Positions 26,613 through 34,844 of a DNA stretch of 64,000 bases are shown here, piece after piece. Within the stretch, counting starts at the first letter, position 1; each line of letters opens with the position of its first letter. The position numbers and the translations under genes were made by a program. The notes beneath the pieces were generated by a model. That model saw nothing but the letters and a program-made list of their open reading frames with translations. It did not search any database and was not told where the DNA came from. Origin of the DNA: CAZMVY01 sp964653435. GTDB lineage: Bacteria > Planctomycetota > Phycisphaerae > UBA1845 > PWPN01. The stretch covers positions 1-64,000 of the forward strand of contig CAZZFA010000009.1 in the NCBI GenBank assembly GCA_964653435.1, in the 5' to 3' direction.

Positions 26613-27680
26613 TCACTGCCCCGTTATGGCGGGGCCGCTCAGCTTCTCCGGGTATACGAGCGCCCGTAGATCGCCGCTGTTCAGGATCCGGATGTCGCTC
26701 ACGCCGTACTTCATCATCGCCAGCCGCGTCAGGCCCAGCCCGAAGGCGAAGCCCGTGTATTCGTGCGGGTCGATCCGACCGGCGCGCAGCACGTTCGGAT
26801 GCACCATGCCGCACGGGAGCACCTCGACCCACCCGCTCTGCTTGCACGTCGCGCAGCCCCTTCCGCCGCAGATCGTGCACTGCATATCCAGCTCGAAGCC
26901 CGGCTCCACGAACGGGAAGTAGCCCGGCCGCAGCCGGATCGTCACCTCGCACTTCAGGATCTCGCGAAGCAGCAGCTTCATGATCCCGATCAGGTTTGCG
27001 ATCGAGATGTGCTTGTCGATCATCAGCCCTTCGAGCTGGAAGAACGTGTTTTCGTGCGAGGCGTCGATCGTTTCGTAGCGGAAGCACCGCCCCGGCGCGA
27101 TCACCCGCAGCGGCGGCCCGAACCGCTCCATCGCCCGCACCTGGCAGGGCGAGGTGTGCGTGCGGAGCAGCATCCCGTTCGTCAGCCAGAAGGTGTCCTG
27201 CATGTCGCGGGCCGGGTGCATCGCCGGGATGTTGAGGGCCTCGAAGTTGTAGTATTCGGTCTCCATCTCCGGCCCGGCCACGACGGAGAACCCGAGCCGC
27301 TCAAAGACGTCCTCGACCTCCCACTGCACGTATGTCACCGGGTGCACGCTGCCGCGAGCGGACACCGGCGCCGGCAGCGTCGGATCGTACGTTTGCGCCT
27401 GCTGAACATCGGCGGCCGCAGCGCACCGCTCCAGCTCGCTACGGCGAAGCCGTACACGGTCCGTCAGCTCCTTCTTGAGCTCATTGAGTCGTTTGCCCGC
27501 AATTCCGCGCTGTTCGGGCGGGAAATCGCGGATCCGCCCGAGCAGCCCGGCCAGCGGGCTCTTCTTGCCGATCACATTCGCCTCGGCCTGCTTGAGCTCG
27601 TCGAGCGTATTCGCCCGTGCCAGTGCCTGCTCGGCCTCGGCCCGTATGTCGCGTACCTGCGTTTCGAGATCCGGACTCAT
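26613..27680 (-). CDS. pheS: Phenylalanyl-tRNA synthetase alpha subunit
   Basis: 355 residues. An N-terminal coiled-coil tRNA-binding arm (about 1-95) is followed by the class II catalytic core: HPARDMQDTFWL, the motif 2 region PGRCFRYETIDASHENTFFQLEG, and motif 3 GFAFGLGLTRLAMMKYGV near the end. A CTICGGRGCATC segment (about residues 265-276) supplies four cysteines that may bind zinc, as seen in a subset of bacterial PheS. The start at 27680 is preceded by a GGAGAGG ribosome site that abuts a strong hairpin. It is the first gene of pheS-pheT-lipoprotein. Confidence 0.96.
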   Translation of the reverse strand: MSPDLETQVRDIRAEAEQALARANTLDELKQAEANVIGKKSPLAGLLGRIRDFPPEQRGIAGKRLNELKKELTDRVRLRRSELERCAAAADVQQAQTYDPTLPAPVSARGSVHPVTYVQWEVEDVFERLGFSVVAGPEMETEYYNFEALNIPAMHPARDMQDTFWLTNGMLLRTHTSPCQVRAMERFGPPLRVIAPGRCFRYETIDASHENTFFQLEGLMIDKHISIANLIGIMKLLLREILKCEVTIRLRPGYFPFVEPGFELDMQCTICGGRGCATCKQSGWVEVLPCGMVHPNVLRAGRIDPHEYTGFAFGLGLTRLAMMKYGVSDIRILNSGDLRALVYPEKLSGPAITGQ

Positions 27681-27691
27681 GCCGCCTCTCC

Positions 27692-27714
27692 CCCTCTCCC
27701 TTCTGGGGAGAGGG
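27692..27714 (-). promoter_or_regulatory. Strong hairpin adjoining the pheS ribosome-binding site
   Basis: CCCTCTCCC (27692-27700) and GGGAGAGGG (27706-27714) form a perfect 9-bp stem with a five-base loop. On the minus strand the purine-rich arm runs directly into the pheS Shine-Dalgarno sequence, so the structure could limit ribosome access. It may alternatively be a member of a widespread CCCTCTCCC-type repeat family with no regulatory role. Confidence 0.4.
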
Positions 27715-28059
27715 ACGGGGTGACGAGTAGCATCGCTTCCCGCTCGGACACGGCCGGGACAGGCCCGCCCGCCCGCCGCGTTGAAACGCCGTAGCTTAGG
27801 ACGCGCCGATGCTTCTTGCAAGCGGCGCCGGACGTCTGCGTTGTCGCCCGGCGCGCCGCGTATTCGCACGGACTTGGATCGCTCCGCCGCTCTTGATTGC
27901 GGGTTGTCGGGCCGAAGCGCCCGATGTTGACTCGGCGGAGTTCGGCGCGTTCCAATCGTGCCGAGCGGCCCCGGCCGTCCGGCCGCAGACAGTAGAGTCT
28001 TGCGTCGCAGCTTGTGCGCGTCCTGGGCGCGGCCTGCCTTGCGCCCATGTGTCGCGCTA

Positions 28060-28165
28060 CGGCGGCAGCGCTATCCGTCATTCTGAGGAGCGCAGCGACG
28101 AAGAATCCGGCTGACTGGCGCGCCCGTGTTCGGTTGCGGCCGAAGGTCGCCTTGGGGTAACGTTG
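28060..28165 (-). repeat. Dispersed repeat copy (truncated)
   Basis: Read on the minus strand this stretch matches the 192-bp unit at 59650-60033: CCAAGGCGACCTTCGGCCGC, then AACCGAACACGGGCGCGCC, then GATTCTTCGTCGCTGCGCTC and CTCAGAATGACGGAT. The central part of the unit, which carries the ATGCTGAGCGAAGCGAAGCAT palindrome, is missing here. Confidence 0.7.
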
Positions 28166-28226
28166 TGGTACCCTTGCGGGTATCGGGCCGGTCAAACAGG
28201 ATGCTGCTGAACGGAGAGGCTGCCGA

Positions 28227-29603
28227 ATGCCTGGTGGACTGTCGCTTCTTGGCTCTGTCAGCTTCGCGTGGCTCCACGAGCACGGCGGCCTGCGGTTCGA
28301 CGAGCCTTTCTTCATGGAGCCGCGATGCCGGCTCGAGCGCGAGCAGGCGGCGGCCCGCCTCGTCGCGGAGCGCTTCCCGGACGAGCCGGTCTATTGCTTC
28401 GAGGCCTGTCTTGTGCAGGTCGAGGGACGCCGCCGGCCGGTCGCCCTCGTCGGGGGCATCCAGCCGAACCTGATCCTCGGCGCCGCCCTCGGCGCAGAGC
28501 TCGTCTTCTACGGCGACAAGGATGCGGACATCACGCCGACACCCCTCGCCGGCATCGCTGACCTTGCCTCGCTCTGGCAGATCGATTGGCCGAACACCTG
28601 GCCCGTCGACCTGTTCCTGCGGCAGGTGCGGCAGATGCGGGCCGAACTGCCGCCGGAGTACGCCGTCGTTCCGCCGTTCTTCTGGGACACCACCGGCCGG
28701 GCCACGGTGCACGGCATATTGACCACCGCGCAAAAGCTGGTCGGCGAGCGGGTGTTCCTCGATGTTGTCGATAATCGCACCTTCGTGCGAGAGCTGTTCG
28801 ACTGGATCGCCGACGCCTACGCTCGCCTGATCCGGCTCTTCGCCGACGCCGCCGGGATGCCGATCACCGGCCTTCACGTCGGCGAGTGCTCGGCCTGCAT
28901 GCTCGGCCCCGACGAGTTCGCCGAGCTCGTCCTGCCGCCGACGAACAAGCTCATCGGCCTCTTGTGCAGCGCATCGGATCAGCCGCCATTGCGGACGGCG
29001 TTGTCAGTTGGCGAGGCGCGGGCGCCCGCCGGCAATGGGGGGCGTGCGTCCCACCCGACAGAATGCAGGCAAGATGCCCGGTGGCCCGGGGGCGAGCAAG
29101 ATGTTCGGTTGCCCGCAGGCGGGCAGGATGTCCGGTCGCTCGGTGGCGCGCAGTATGCCCGCCCCCCAGGCGAGGCAGCCCTCTCGCACGCCGCGGCGCC
29201 ACCCGCGGCGGCGGCCCGGTCCGAGGCAGGTGCCGCGGAGCGCGGGCCCGCCCGGTTCGGCGCGCGCCTGCACTCGTGCGGCCTCTCCGACCACCTGCTC
29301 GACGCGGCGGCGGGGCTCAACAACCTGGCCTGTCTGAACGTCGGCAGCGGCACGAGCGTTTCTGGCATCCGGGAGCGGTTCGGCGCTATTCGCATCGACC
29401 TGATTCCGCCCCCGCACCTTCTTACGGCTGCCGAACCTTCGGCGGTCGATGCCTGGGTCCGCCGCGTGCTCGAGGACAACGGCGGGGGGCCTCTGGAGTT
29501 TCAGTTCCACCTCGACGCCGGCCAGCCCGAAGCGAATGCCCTGCAGATTGCCCGGACGCTCCGGGCGATGGGCATTGCCTGCCCCCGCGAGGCGGTATTC
29601 TGA
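28227..29603 (+). CDS. Uroporphyrinogen decarboxylase-family protein with repeat insertion
   Basis: 458 residues. The flanks fit the UROD / MtaA methyltransferase TIM barrel: LHVGECSACMLGPDEFAELVLP corresponds to the sP-x-F-x-E strand-helix, and ARLHSCGLSDHLLD to the HsCG motif that holds a metal ligand in corrinoid methyltransferases. Between them, about residues 250-345 are replaced by a low-complexity insertion that includes four 9-residue repeats (QDARWPGGE-type, encoded at 29069-29176). The frame stays open, so the gene may still make a protein. True haem-pathway HemE is unlikely given divergence at the N-terminus. Start at 28227 follows GGAGAGG. Substrate unknown. Confidence 0.65.
   Translation: MPGGLSLLGSVSFAWLHEHGGLRFDEPFFMEPRCRLEREQAAARLVAERFPDEPVYCFEACLVQVEGRRRPVALVGGIQPNLILGAALGAELVFYGDKDADITPTPLAGIADLASLWQIDWPNTWPVDLFLRQVRQMRAELPPEYAVVPPFFWDTTGRATVHGILTTAQKLVGERVFLDVVDNRTFVRELFDWIADAYARLIRLFADAAGMPITGLHVGECSACMLGPDEFAELVLPPTNKLIGLLCSASDQPPLRTALSVGEARAPAGNGGRASHPTECRQDARWPGGEQDVRLPAGGQDVRSLGGAQYARPPGEAALSHAAAPPAAAARSEAGAAERGPARFGARLHSCGLSDHLLDAAAGLNNLACLNVGSGTSVSGIRERFGAIRIDLIPPPHLLTAAEPSAVDAWVRRVLEDNGGGPLEFQFHLDAGQPEANALQIARTLRAMGIACPREAVF
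29069..29176 (+). repeat. 27-bp in-frame tandem repeat, four copies
   Basis: Units begin at 29069, 29096, 29123 and 29150, each starting GCAAGATG, GCAGGATG or GCAGTATG. Because 27 is divisible by three, each adds nine residues to the host protein without shifting the frame. Confidence 0.85.
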
Positions 29604-29657
29604 TCCCGGCCCCGCCGATGCGCCGCCGGCGGTGGGGCGGCGGACATCACCGCGCTA

Positions 29658-29686
29658 TTGACATCCCCGCCGGAATCCCTTCTAAT
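29658..29686 (+). promoter_or_regulatory. Strong sigma70 promoter of tRNA-Val
   Basis: Perfect TTGACA (29658-29663), a 17-base spacer and TCTAAT (29681-29686). Transcription would start about eight bases before the mature tRNA 5' end. This is the clearest consensus promoter in the window. Confidence 0.85.
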
Positions 29687-29700
29687 GGGTCCGGTCCAAG

Positions 29701-29774
29701 GGGCGGTTAGCTCAGCTGGCTAGAGCGCCTGCTCGACATGCAGGAGGTCGTTGGTTCAAGTCCAATACCGCCCA
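29701..29774 (+). tRNA. tRNA-Val (GAC)
   Basis: 74 bases fold as a complete cloverleaf: acceptor GGGCGGT/ACCGCCC, D stem GCTC/GAGC, anticodon stem CCTGC/GCAGG and T stem GTTGG/CCAAT with a TTCAAGT loop. The anticodon loop TCGACAT gives anticodon GAC (29735-29737), reading GUC and GUU valine codons. The base before the anticodon is C instead of the near-universal T33. The discriminator base is A and the CCA end is not encoded. It has its own promoter and terminator and is therefore a single-gene transcription unit. Confidence 0.93.
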
Positions 29775-29807
29775 TCGGCAGTTGCCGCATCAATCGGTAC
29801 TTGCGAG

Positions 29808-29834
29808 AAACGCCCGGTCAGACCGGGCGTTTTT
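29808..29834 (+). terminator. Rho-independent terminator after tRNA-Val
   Basis: CGCCCGG (29811-29817), a five-base loop and CCGGGCG (29823-29829) are followed by TTTTT (29830-29834). AAA before the stem extends the pairing. It is 34 bases downstream of the tRNA. Confidence 0.9.
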
Positions 29835-29955
29835 CGTTCAGAATGTTTGCGCGTGGCGCGTTGTTACCGGCGGTGCCGGACGCGTGTATAAGGGGTCAGA
29901 CCGGGCGTCGCGCGCCCGCGGTCCGCGACCGACGAGCATACCGAGGAGACAGCGT

Positions 29956-30927
29956 ATGAAGGCATGGCGAGCGGCCGGCATGCTTATCGCATGCGGATGG
30001 CTCACGACAGCGGCTGAGGGGAACGACCGGTTGAGCCCGGAGCTGGAGCGGCTCGAATCTTCCTTGGGTAAGGCCGAGATCACGATGACGCAGGCAATCG
30101 AGGCCGCGACGACGGCGATCGGCGGCGGCAGGCCCTGCGCAGCGAGATTCGAGCCGGGGGATGGCAGGCCGCAGTATGAGGTGAAGATCCTGGCCGGCGG
30201 GCGACTCGTGTGTGTCGAGGTCGACGCCGTCACCGGAAAGGTGCTCAAGGCCGGACCCGCCGAGACGAGGCCGTCCGTCTGTCGGTGGAGCTTTGACAAG
30301 GCCCCGACCGGCCGGACGCCGCCCGGCTGGCTGGTCCGGCAGAACAACCCGACCCGGGAGCCGGCGAAGTGGACGGTCGAGCGGGACGCGGAGGCGCCGA
30401 GCAAGCCGAATGTGCTGATGGTCCGCACCGAGAACGGCAACGCGACGTTCAACCTCGCGCTCGCGGAGGAGACGTCCTGGTGCGACCTCGATCTGGGCGT
30501 GAAGCTTCGCGCCGATACCGGCAGGCTCGATCAGGGCGGCGGGCTTGTCTGGCGCTGCCGGGACGAGAACAACTACTACATCTGCCGGATCAACCCGCTG
30601 GAGAACAACTATCGGCTCTATCGCGTGGTCGACGGGAAACGCGAAATGCTCGCTTCGGTGGATTTCCCGACGCCGGCGGGCAGGTGGTTTACACTTCGCG
30701 CGACGATGAAAGGCGACCAGATCGCGTGCTACTGCGACGGCAAGAAGTGGCTCGAAGCCAAGGACGGCACATTCCGGAACGCCGGCATGATCGGGTTGTG
30801 GACGAAGGCCGATGCGTCGAGTTCCTTCGATGACCTCGTCGTGCGGCCGTACGGCGAGGAAGGCGAAGTCGAGGCGCCGGTTGGCGCGCGACTTGGGAAC
30901 AAGCCCGAAACGAGGCAGGAAAAGTAG
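29956..30927 (+). CDS. Exported PepSY-domain protein with concanavalin-like domain
   Basis: 323 residues. Signal peptide about 1-20. Residues ~35-100 form a PepSY domain (TMTQAIEAATTAIG ... YEVKILAGGRLVCVEVDAVTGKVL), a fold associated with peptidase inhibition or binding outside the cytoplasm. The remainder (about 105-305) looks like a 3-keto-disaccharide hydrolase / LamG-type jelly roll: GGGLVWRCRDENNYYICRINPLENNYRLYRV, then FTLRATMKGDQIACYCDGKKW and GMIGLWTKADASSSFDDLVV. That module is common in secreted Planctomycetota proteins. Start at 29956 follows a GAGGAGA site. The next gene begins 14 bases later, indicating an operon. Confidence 0.7.
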   Translation: MKAWRAAGMLIACGWLTTAAEGNDRLSPELERLESSLGKAEITMTQAIEAATTAIGGGRPCAARFEPGDGRPQYEVKILAGGRLVCVEVDAVTGKVLKAGPAETRPSVCRWSFDKAPTGRTPPGWLVRQNNPTREPAKWTVERDAEAPSKPNVLMVRTENGNATFNLALAEETSWCDLDLGVKLRADTGRLDQGGGLVWRCRDENNYYICRINPLENNYRLYRVVDGKREMLASVDFPTPAGRWFTLRATMKGDQIACYCDGKKWLEAKDGTFRNAGMIGLWTKADASSSFDDLVVRPYGEEGEVEAPVGARLGNKPETRQEK

Positions 30928-30941
30928 AGGCGTGGGATCAC

Positions 30942-31949
30942 ATGGCAGCTTGTACAGGCGTCTGGGCGACGAGCAGCGGGGGCGACGGCTCTGAAAACCG
31001 GAAGCGGTCGCCGCAACGGTCGGGCAGCGGGCGAGGCCGTCGTACCGCCGGCGCGCTGGCCGTCGTATGCTGGCTGGCGGCGTCGGCGACGAGCCGGGCG
31101 GCGATGCTGGACGTGCGGAAGATCAGCGAACTCGCAGGCGTGCCGGCCACGATTACCGCCGACGGCGTGGTTCGGATCGCCTGGCCTCGCACCGATGTTG
31201 TGGTGAAGGTGGACGGAGCGGCGATCAAGCCGTTCGCGGGGCTTACGACGTGGGCGGCGTTCGCGCCGTCGCCGGGCGGTGCGACGGCGGCGGGCGAGGT
31301 CATCGTGTTCGAGGACGAGGTGGACGCGGCCGTCGATGCCGCGCTGGCAGGGGGCCTGCAGGTGACGGCGCTGCACAACTGCTTCCTGCATGACGAGCCG
31401 AGGGTCTACTCGCTTCACATCGGCGGCGACGGGGCGGCGGACAAGCTTGTCGCGGGCGTGCGAGACCTGTGGGAGGCAATCCGCGCCGTGCGCCGGGCGC
31501 GCCCGCAGCCGGCGGCGGTGTCGGCGGGCAAGGCGCCCGCGCCGGGTCGGATCGACTCGCGGGCGATCGAGCGGATCGTCGAACGCCGGACGGAGACGCA
31601 GGACGGGGTCGTGAAGGTGACGATCAGCCGGGACGGCCTTCTGCGCATGACGAAGATTACGGCCACGATGGGGCTGGCGACGTGGGCGGCGTTTGCCGGC
31701 AGCGATCGGATGGCCGTGATGGACGGCGAGATCATCCTTACGGCTGACGAGGTTTCGCCGGTGCTGCGGGCGCTGCGGGCTGCCGGGATTCACGTCGTCG
31801 CGCTGCACAATCACATGATCGGCGAGCAGCCGACCTTTTACTTTGCGCATTTCCGCGGTTCGGGCGAGGCCCAGCGGCTGGCGAAGGCGTTTGTCGCGGC
31901 CCTGACGGCCCAGAAGAACGCGTCGAGGCCTGGCAACGTGCGGCCATGA
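30942..31949 (+). CDS. DUF1259 (LppY/LpqO-like) exported protein
   Basis: 335 residues. A long basic n-region then a hydrophobic core (AGALAVVCWLAASATSRA) suggest export. Two related halves follow, each with a THWAAF-like strand (TTWAAFAPSPGG near 100; ATWAAFAGSDRMAVMDGE near 245) and an ALHN motif (TALHNCFLHDEPRVYSLHI; VALHNHMIGEQPTFYFAHF). The second matches DUF1259, known from mycobacterial LppY/LpqO lipoproteins of unknown function. The tandem halves suggest an internal duplication. It sits directly after the PepSY protein gene, on the same strand. Confidence 0.75.
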   Translation: MAACTGVWATSSGGDGSENRKRSPQRSGSGRGRRTAGALAVVCWLAASATSRAAMLDVRKISELAGVPATITADGVVRIAWPRTDVVVKVDGAAIKPFAGLTTWAAFAPSPGGATAAGEVIVFEDEVDAAVDAALAGGLQVTALHNCFLHDEPRVYSLHIGGDGAADKLVAGVRDLWEAIRAVRRARPQPAAVSAGKAPAPGRIDSRAIERIVERRTETQDGVVKVTISRDGLLRMTKITATMGLATWAAFAGSDRMAVMDGEIILTADEVSPVLRALRAAGIHVVALHNHMIGEQPTFYFAHFRGSGEAQRLAKAFVAALTAQKNASRPGNVRP

Positions 31950-32108
31950 GCGGGCCTGGGTATGGCCATCAGGAGGTGTACGGGGCGCAATGTCGGGGTT
32001 GACTTGCTCATTATGCCCGGCTGGGCGTGCGCAGAGCGAAGACAAGATGCTCCGCTGCATTTCGCATGAGAGCGACTGCCTGTCCTCGTGCGGACGCGCG
32101 GCGGATGG

Positions 32109-32136
32109 TTGCGGGGAACGGACCGGTTGTTAGACT
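32109..32136 (+). promoter_or_regulatory. Promoter of the phosphodiester glycosidase gene
   Basis: TTGCGG (32109-32114), a 16-base spacer and TAGACT (32131-32136). The ATG at 32146 is only nine bases beyond the -10 box and lacks a Shine-Dalgarno sequence, which implies a very short leader. Confidence 0.4.
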
Positions 32137-32145
32137 GACTGAACC

Positions 32146-33126
32146 ATGAATCATGACAAAGTGATGCAGAATCGGGCTTGGAGATGGTTAGTCGGGCTTG
32201 TGGCGGCGGGCCTCGGGGTAGTCGGCCTTGCCGGAGCGGCGGGGGCGGCACCGGCGGCGGAAGCGAAGGCGAAGAGCGATCCGAAGGCGTGGAAGCTCCA
32301 GACGCGGCCGGCCAATCCCACGACCTGCCCCATCGGGCCGCGGTCGGCGAAGGTGCGACCGTGGCAGGCGATCTTCCGGGGCATCGACTACACGATGGCG
32401 GAGACGGACACGCCGCGGCCGCTGAAAGTCCATGCGGCCCGCATCGACCTGAGGGAGCCTACGATCTCGTTCTTCGTGACCCCATCGAACGGCAAGCCCG
32501 GCGAGGCCGACGCGGAAAAGGCGAGCACGTTTCTGCGGAAGTATCGGTGCCAGCTTGCGATCAACGCGACGCCGTGGGACCGGCTCGTCAAGGAGGAGGG
32601 GCAGCCCGTGCGGATCACCGGGCTGAGTATGTCGCGGGGCGATTGCTACTCACCGCCGGCGCCGGACACGTACGGCTCGTTGTTGATCAGCAAGGACAAC
32701 AAGGCGTGGATCGCCCAGCCGCCGGTGAGCACGAAAGGGGCGTACAACGGCGTCGGCGGGTTCCGCATGCTGTTGTGGCGGGGCAGGAACGTGGCCTGGG
32801 ATGATTTCCTGCAGCCACGGACGGCGGCGGGGGTATCGAAGGATGGGCGCTATCTGTATCTCGTCGTGATCGACGGGCGGCAGAAGGGCTACAGCGAGGG
32901 CGTGACGACCGGCGAGGAGGCGGAGTGGATGCGGATGTTCGGGGCGTATGATGCGCTGAACCTGGACGGCGGCGGCTCGTCGGTGATGGTGATCGACGAC
33001 GGGCAGGGCGGGGCGAAGGTGCTCAACCGGCCGATCGAGGCAGGCATCCCGGGAAGGGAGCGGATCACGGCGAATCACCTCGGGGTGTACGCCAAGCCGG
33101 TGGCGTCGGCGCCGGCCTCACCGTGA
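32146..33126 (+). CDS. Exported phosphodiester glycosidase family protein (NAGPA/DUF2233)
   Basis: 326 residues with a signal peptide (hydrophobic RWLVGLVAAGLGVVGLAGAAGA, ending near residue 35). The catalytic domain shows the family order: GIDYTMAETDTPRPLKVHAARIDL near 85, AINATPWD, GFRMLLWRGRN and the signature ALNLDGGGSSVMVI near 275, followed by NRPIEAGIPGRERITANHLGVY. Family members include the lysosomal enzyme that removes GlcNAc from mannose-6-phosphate and bacterial exopolysaccharide-related hydrolases. Cleavage of a sugar-phosphate diester is inferred; the substrate is unknown. Confidence 0.85.
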   Translation: MNHDKVMQNRAWRWLVGLVAAGLGVVGLAGAAGAAPAAEAKAKSDPKAWKLQTRPANPTTCPIGPRSAKVRPWQAIFRGIDYTMAETDTPRPLKVHAARIDLREPTISFFVTPSNGKPGEADAEKASTFLRKYRCQLAINATPWDRLVKEEGQPVRITGLSMSRGDCYSPPAPDTYGSLLISKDNKAWIAQPPVSTKGAYNGVGGFRMLLWRGRNVAWDDFLQPRTAAGVSKDGRYLYLVVIDGRQKGYSEGVTTGEEAEWMRMFGAYDALNLDGGGSSVMVIDDGQGGAKVLNRPIEAGIPGRERITANHLGVYAKPVASAPASP

Positions 33127-33980
33127 CCGGGGGGCGTCGTCCGGCTGTGGAGGGATCGCGTTGGGCGCGGTGCTCCCCCTCCCTGCAAGAAAAGGGGCGC
33201 TGTACTCGGCCAGCACCACCGCGCGGCCGGGTCAACTCAGGGGCGACGCAGGTTGCACTACGCAAGTGGAATGCGTGAGTGCCCCAATGCATCCCGTTCG
33301 GGTGGCAGGGTCACCGGTTGAGGCGATGGCTGCGCACTTTGGGCGGCTGGGTCTATTGCCCCGCCACAGGGCGGTTTGGTGCTCTTGCCGGGGCCGCCAT
33401 ACATTTCCTTCGCTGCGGTTACGGCGCGAGCGGGAAACGCAGGAAAAAGAGCTTCTTGGCGGTTTTTCCTTGCATGCCTACGGTTTCTGGGATAAATTAT
33501 TAGCGGTCGGCGCTCACTCTCAACAAACGATACGAGCGGAACCGGGAAGGAAGTTCCTCACGGGAAAGAGGCCGAGGGCGAGCGCCGGCCGTATCGGCGA
33601 GGCAGACCGAGCCGCGGGCGGCGGGTGAACCGTGCTGGCCATGATGGCTTGCGGATTCGCTAGTGCCCGACACCTCTACGGCTCGGAGTAGAAGGCGTTA
33701 CTTGCAGAGTGTTGCAAGGCCCGGGCGCGGAAGCGCGTGCCTGCGGCCGGAAGAGTCGATTCGGCGCGCACGGGCTCGCTTTCTGCAGTTCCGCCGAGCG
33801 GGCTGCTCGGAACGCACGCGCGGGAGGAGATGCCGAGGTACGACCTCCGCGCCGAGAAAGGAGGTGGGAGCAACCCAATACGGTTGGCGAATCCAGGCGG
33901 CGACATGCCGTGCCGCTGCCGCGGTTGTGTATGTTGTTGTCAAGGGAAGGGATACAGGAGCATGTTGAGGAGAATAGCAC
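33127..33980. other. Long noncoding stretch upstream of the PEP-CTERM gene
   Basis: About 850 bases in which open frames do not look like proteins. A possible promoter (TTGCAT at 33480-33485, 17 bases, TAAATT at 33503-33508) lies in an AT-richer patch, which would give the PEP-CTERM gene a leader of roughly 470 bases. The leader contains GC-rich inverted repeats but no riboswitch class I recognise. Confidence 0.4.
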
Positions 33981-34844
33981 ATGAAAGTCTGGATTATGGC
34001 GCTGATAGGCATGCTGGTGGGGGCATCCGTTGCAGTGGTGCAGGCGCTGCCGGTGAACGTGCCCGATTTTGCCAGTGATCCCTCCGGGCCGGCATTTACG
34101 ATCGAGGCCATCGGTCCGACGGAAGGAGCCTCTCAAAACATCGCGACGGCGCCGACGCTCACGTACGGCATCACGGATCCGGAGACCGGTACCCCGAATA
34201 CGCTGCAGATGAACTGGCACCCTGTGAATCCCGACGAGCCGGCGCAGGCGGGCTGGCGGCTGAAATTCGGTATGGATCCCGACGTGCGGAACCAGCAGTT
34301 GACGCTCTCAATCAACCCGCCAGGGGTCAACAACCCGCAGAACTGGCCGGCGATCACCCAGATGGAGGTCCGCATCACGGACATCAACGGCCTTTCGGCG
34401 GGCGGATGGGGGTTCAATACGGACCAGATGGGGTTGATCGCGCTGGGCAACGATCCCCTGGCGGCCGGAATGGCACCGATCATGCCGGGCCCGCCACCGC
34501 TTTGGCCGCCGCCGTGGGCGTCGTTGGCCAACAACTCGATGCAGGTTGTTACGATCAACATCGGGAACGGACCGGTAGCGGGCAGTGCGGTGATCATGGG
34601 CGGGCCCCTGGGAAACCTGATCGGCCCGAACTACCTGATTGCCGGCAACGGCGGGAACCTTGCACAGGCCGCGAGCCTCGACTTCTACGAGAATGGGATA
34701 CTGCGCGGCTCCCAGGCGATTCCGGTTAACGGGCCGCCGGGCATCAACAACTACTGGGATCACGTGTTCCTGACTCCGGAACCCGCGTCAATGGCCTTGC
34801 TGGCGTTGGCAGGCGGGGTTGCGCTGGCGCGTCGTCGGCGGTGA
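33981..34844 (+). CDS. PEP-CTERM sorted exported protein
   Basis: 287 residues. Signal peptide about 1-23 (IMALIGMLVGASVAVVQA). The body is rich in Asn, Gly and Pro, with a few cysteine-free beta-type segments; I do not recognise a domain. The C-terminus is a textbook PEP-CTERM sorting signal: PEPAS near residue 266, a hydrophobic helix (MALLALAGGVALA) and a final RRRR. Such proteins are processed by an exosortase and released to the surface or extracellular matrix. No exosortase gene is present in the window. The gene stands alone, with a long leader and an AGGAG-like site before the ATG. Confidence 0.85.
   Translation: MKVWIMALIGMLVGASVAVVQALPVNVPDFASDPSGPAFTIEAIGPTEGASQNIATAPTLTYGITDPETGTPNTLQMNWHPVNPDEPAQAGWRLKFGMDPDVRNQQLTLSINPPGVNNPQNWPAITQMEVRITDINGLSAGGWGFNTDQMGLIALGNDPLAAGMAPIMPGPPPLWPPPWASLANNSMQVVTINIGNGPVAGSAVIMGGPLGNLIGPNYLIAGNGGNLAQAASLDFYENGILRGSQAIPVNGPPGINNYWDHVFLTPEPASMALLALAGGVALARRRR

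Larger units (their letters stand above)
27681..28226. other. Divergent intergenic region upstream of pheS
   Basis: About 546 bases without a convincing gene. It holds a hairpin directly upstream of pheS (27692-27714), a copy of the dispersed repeat (28060-28165), and a short upstream region for the UROD-family gene ending in a GGAGAGG ribosome site. The remaining ~300 bases show nothing I recognise. Confidence 0.55.

Noticed and set aside
33467..33484. Sigma54 promoter (TGGC ... TTGCA) upstream of the PEP-CTERM gene
   Set aside because: The distance between the GG and GC elements is two bases too long for a sigma54 site.
33541..33570. SRP RNA-like GGAAGG motif
   Set aside because: The surrounding bases do not form the conserved SRP helix 8 with its GNAR-type loop.
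33161..33628. 155-codon open frame upstream of the PEP-CTERM gene
   Set aside because: Its translation is rich in Arg, Ala and Gly without any recognisable pattern, and no ribosome site precedes it.
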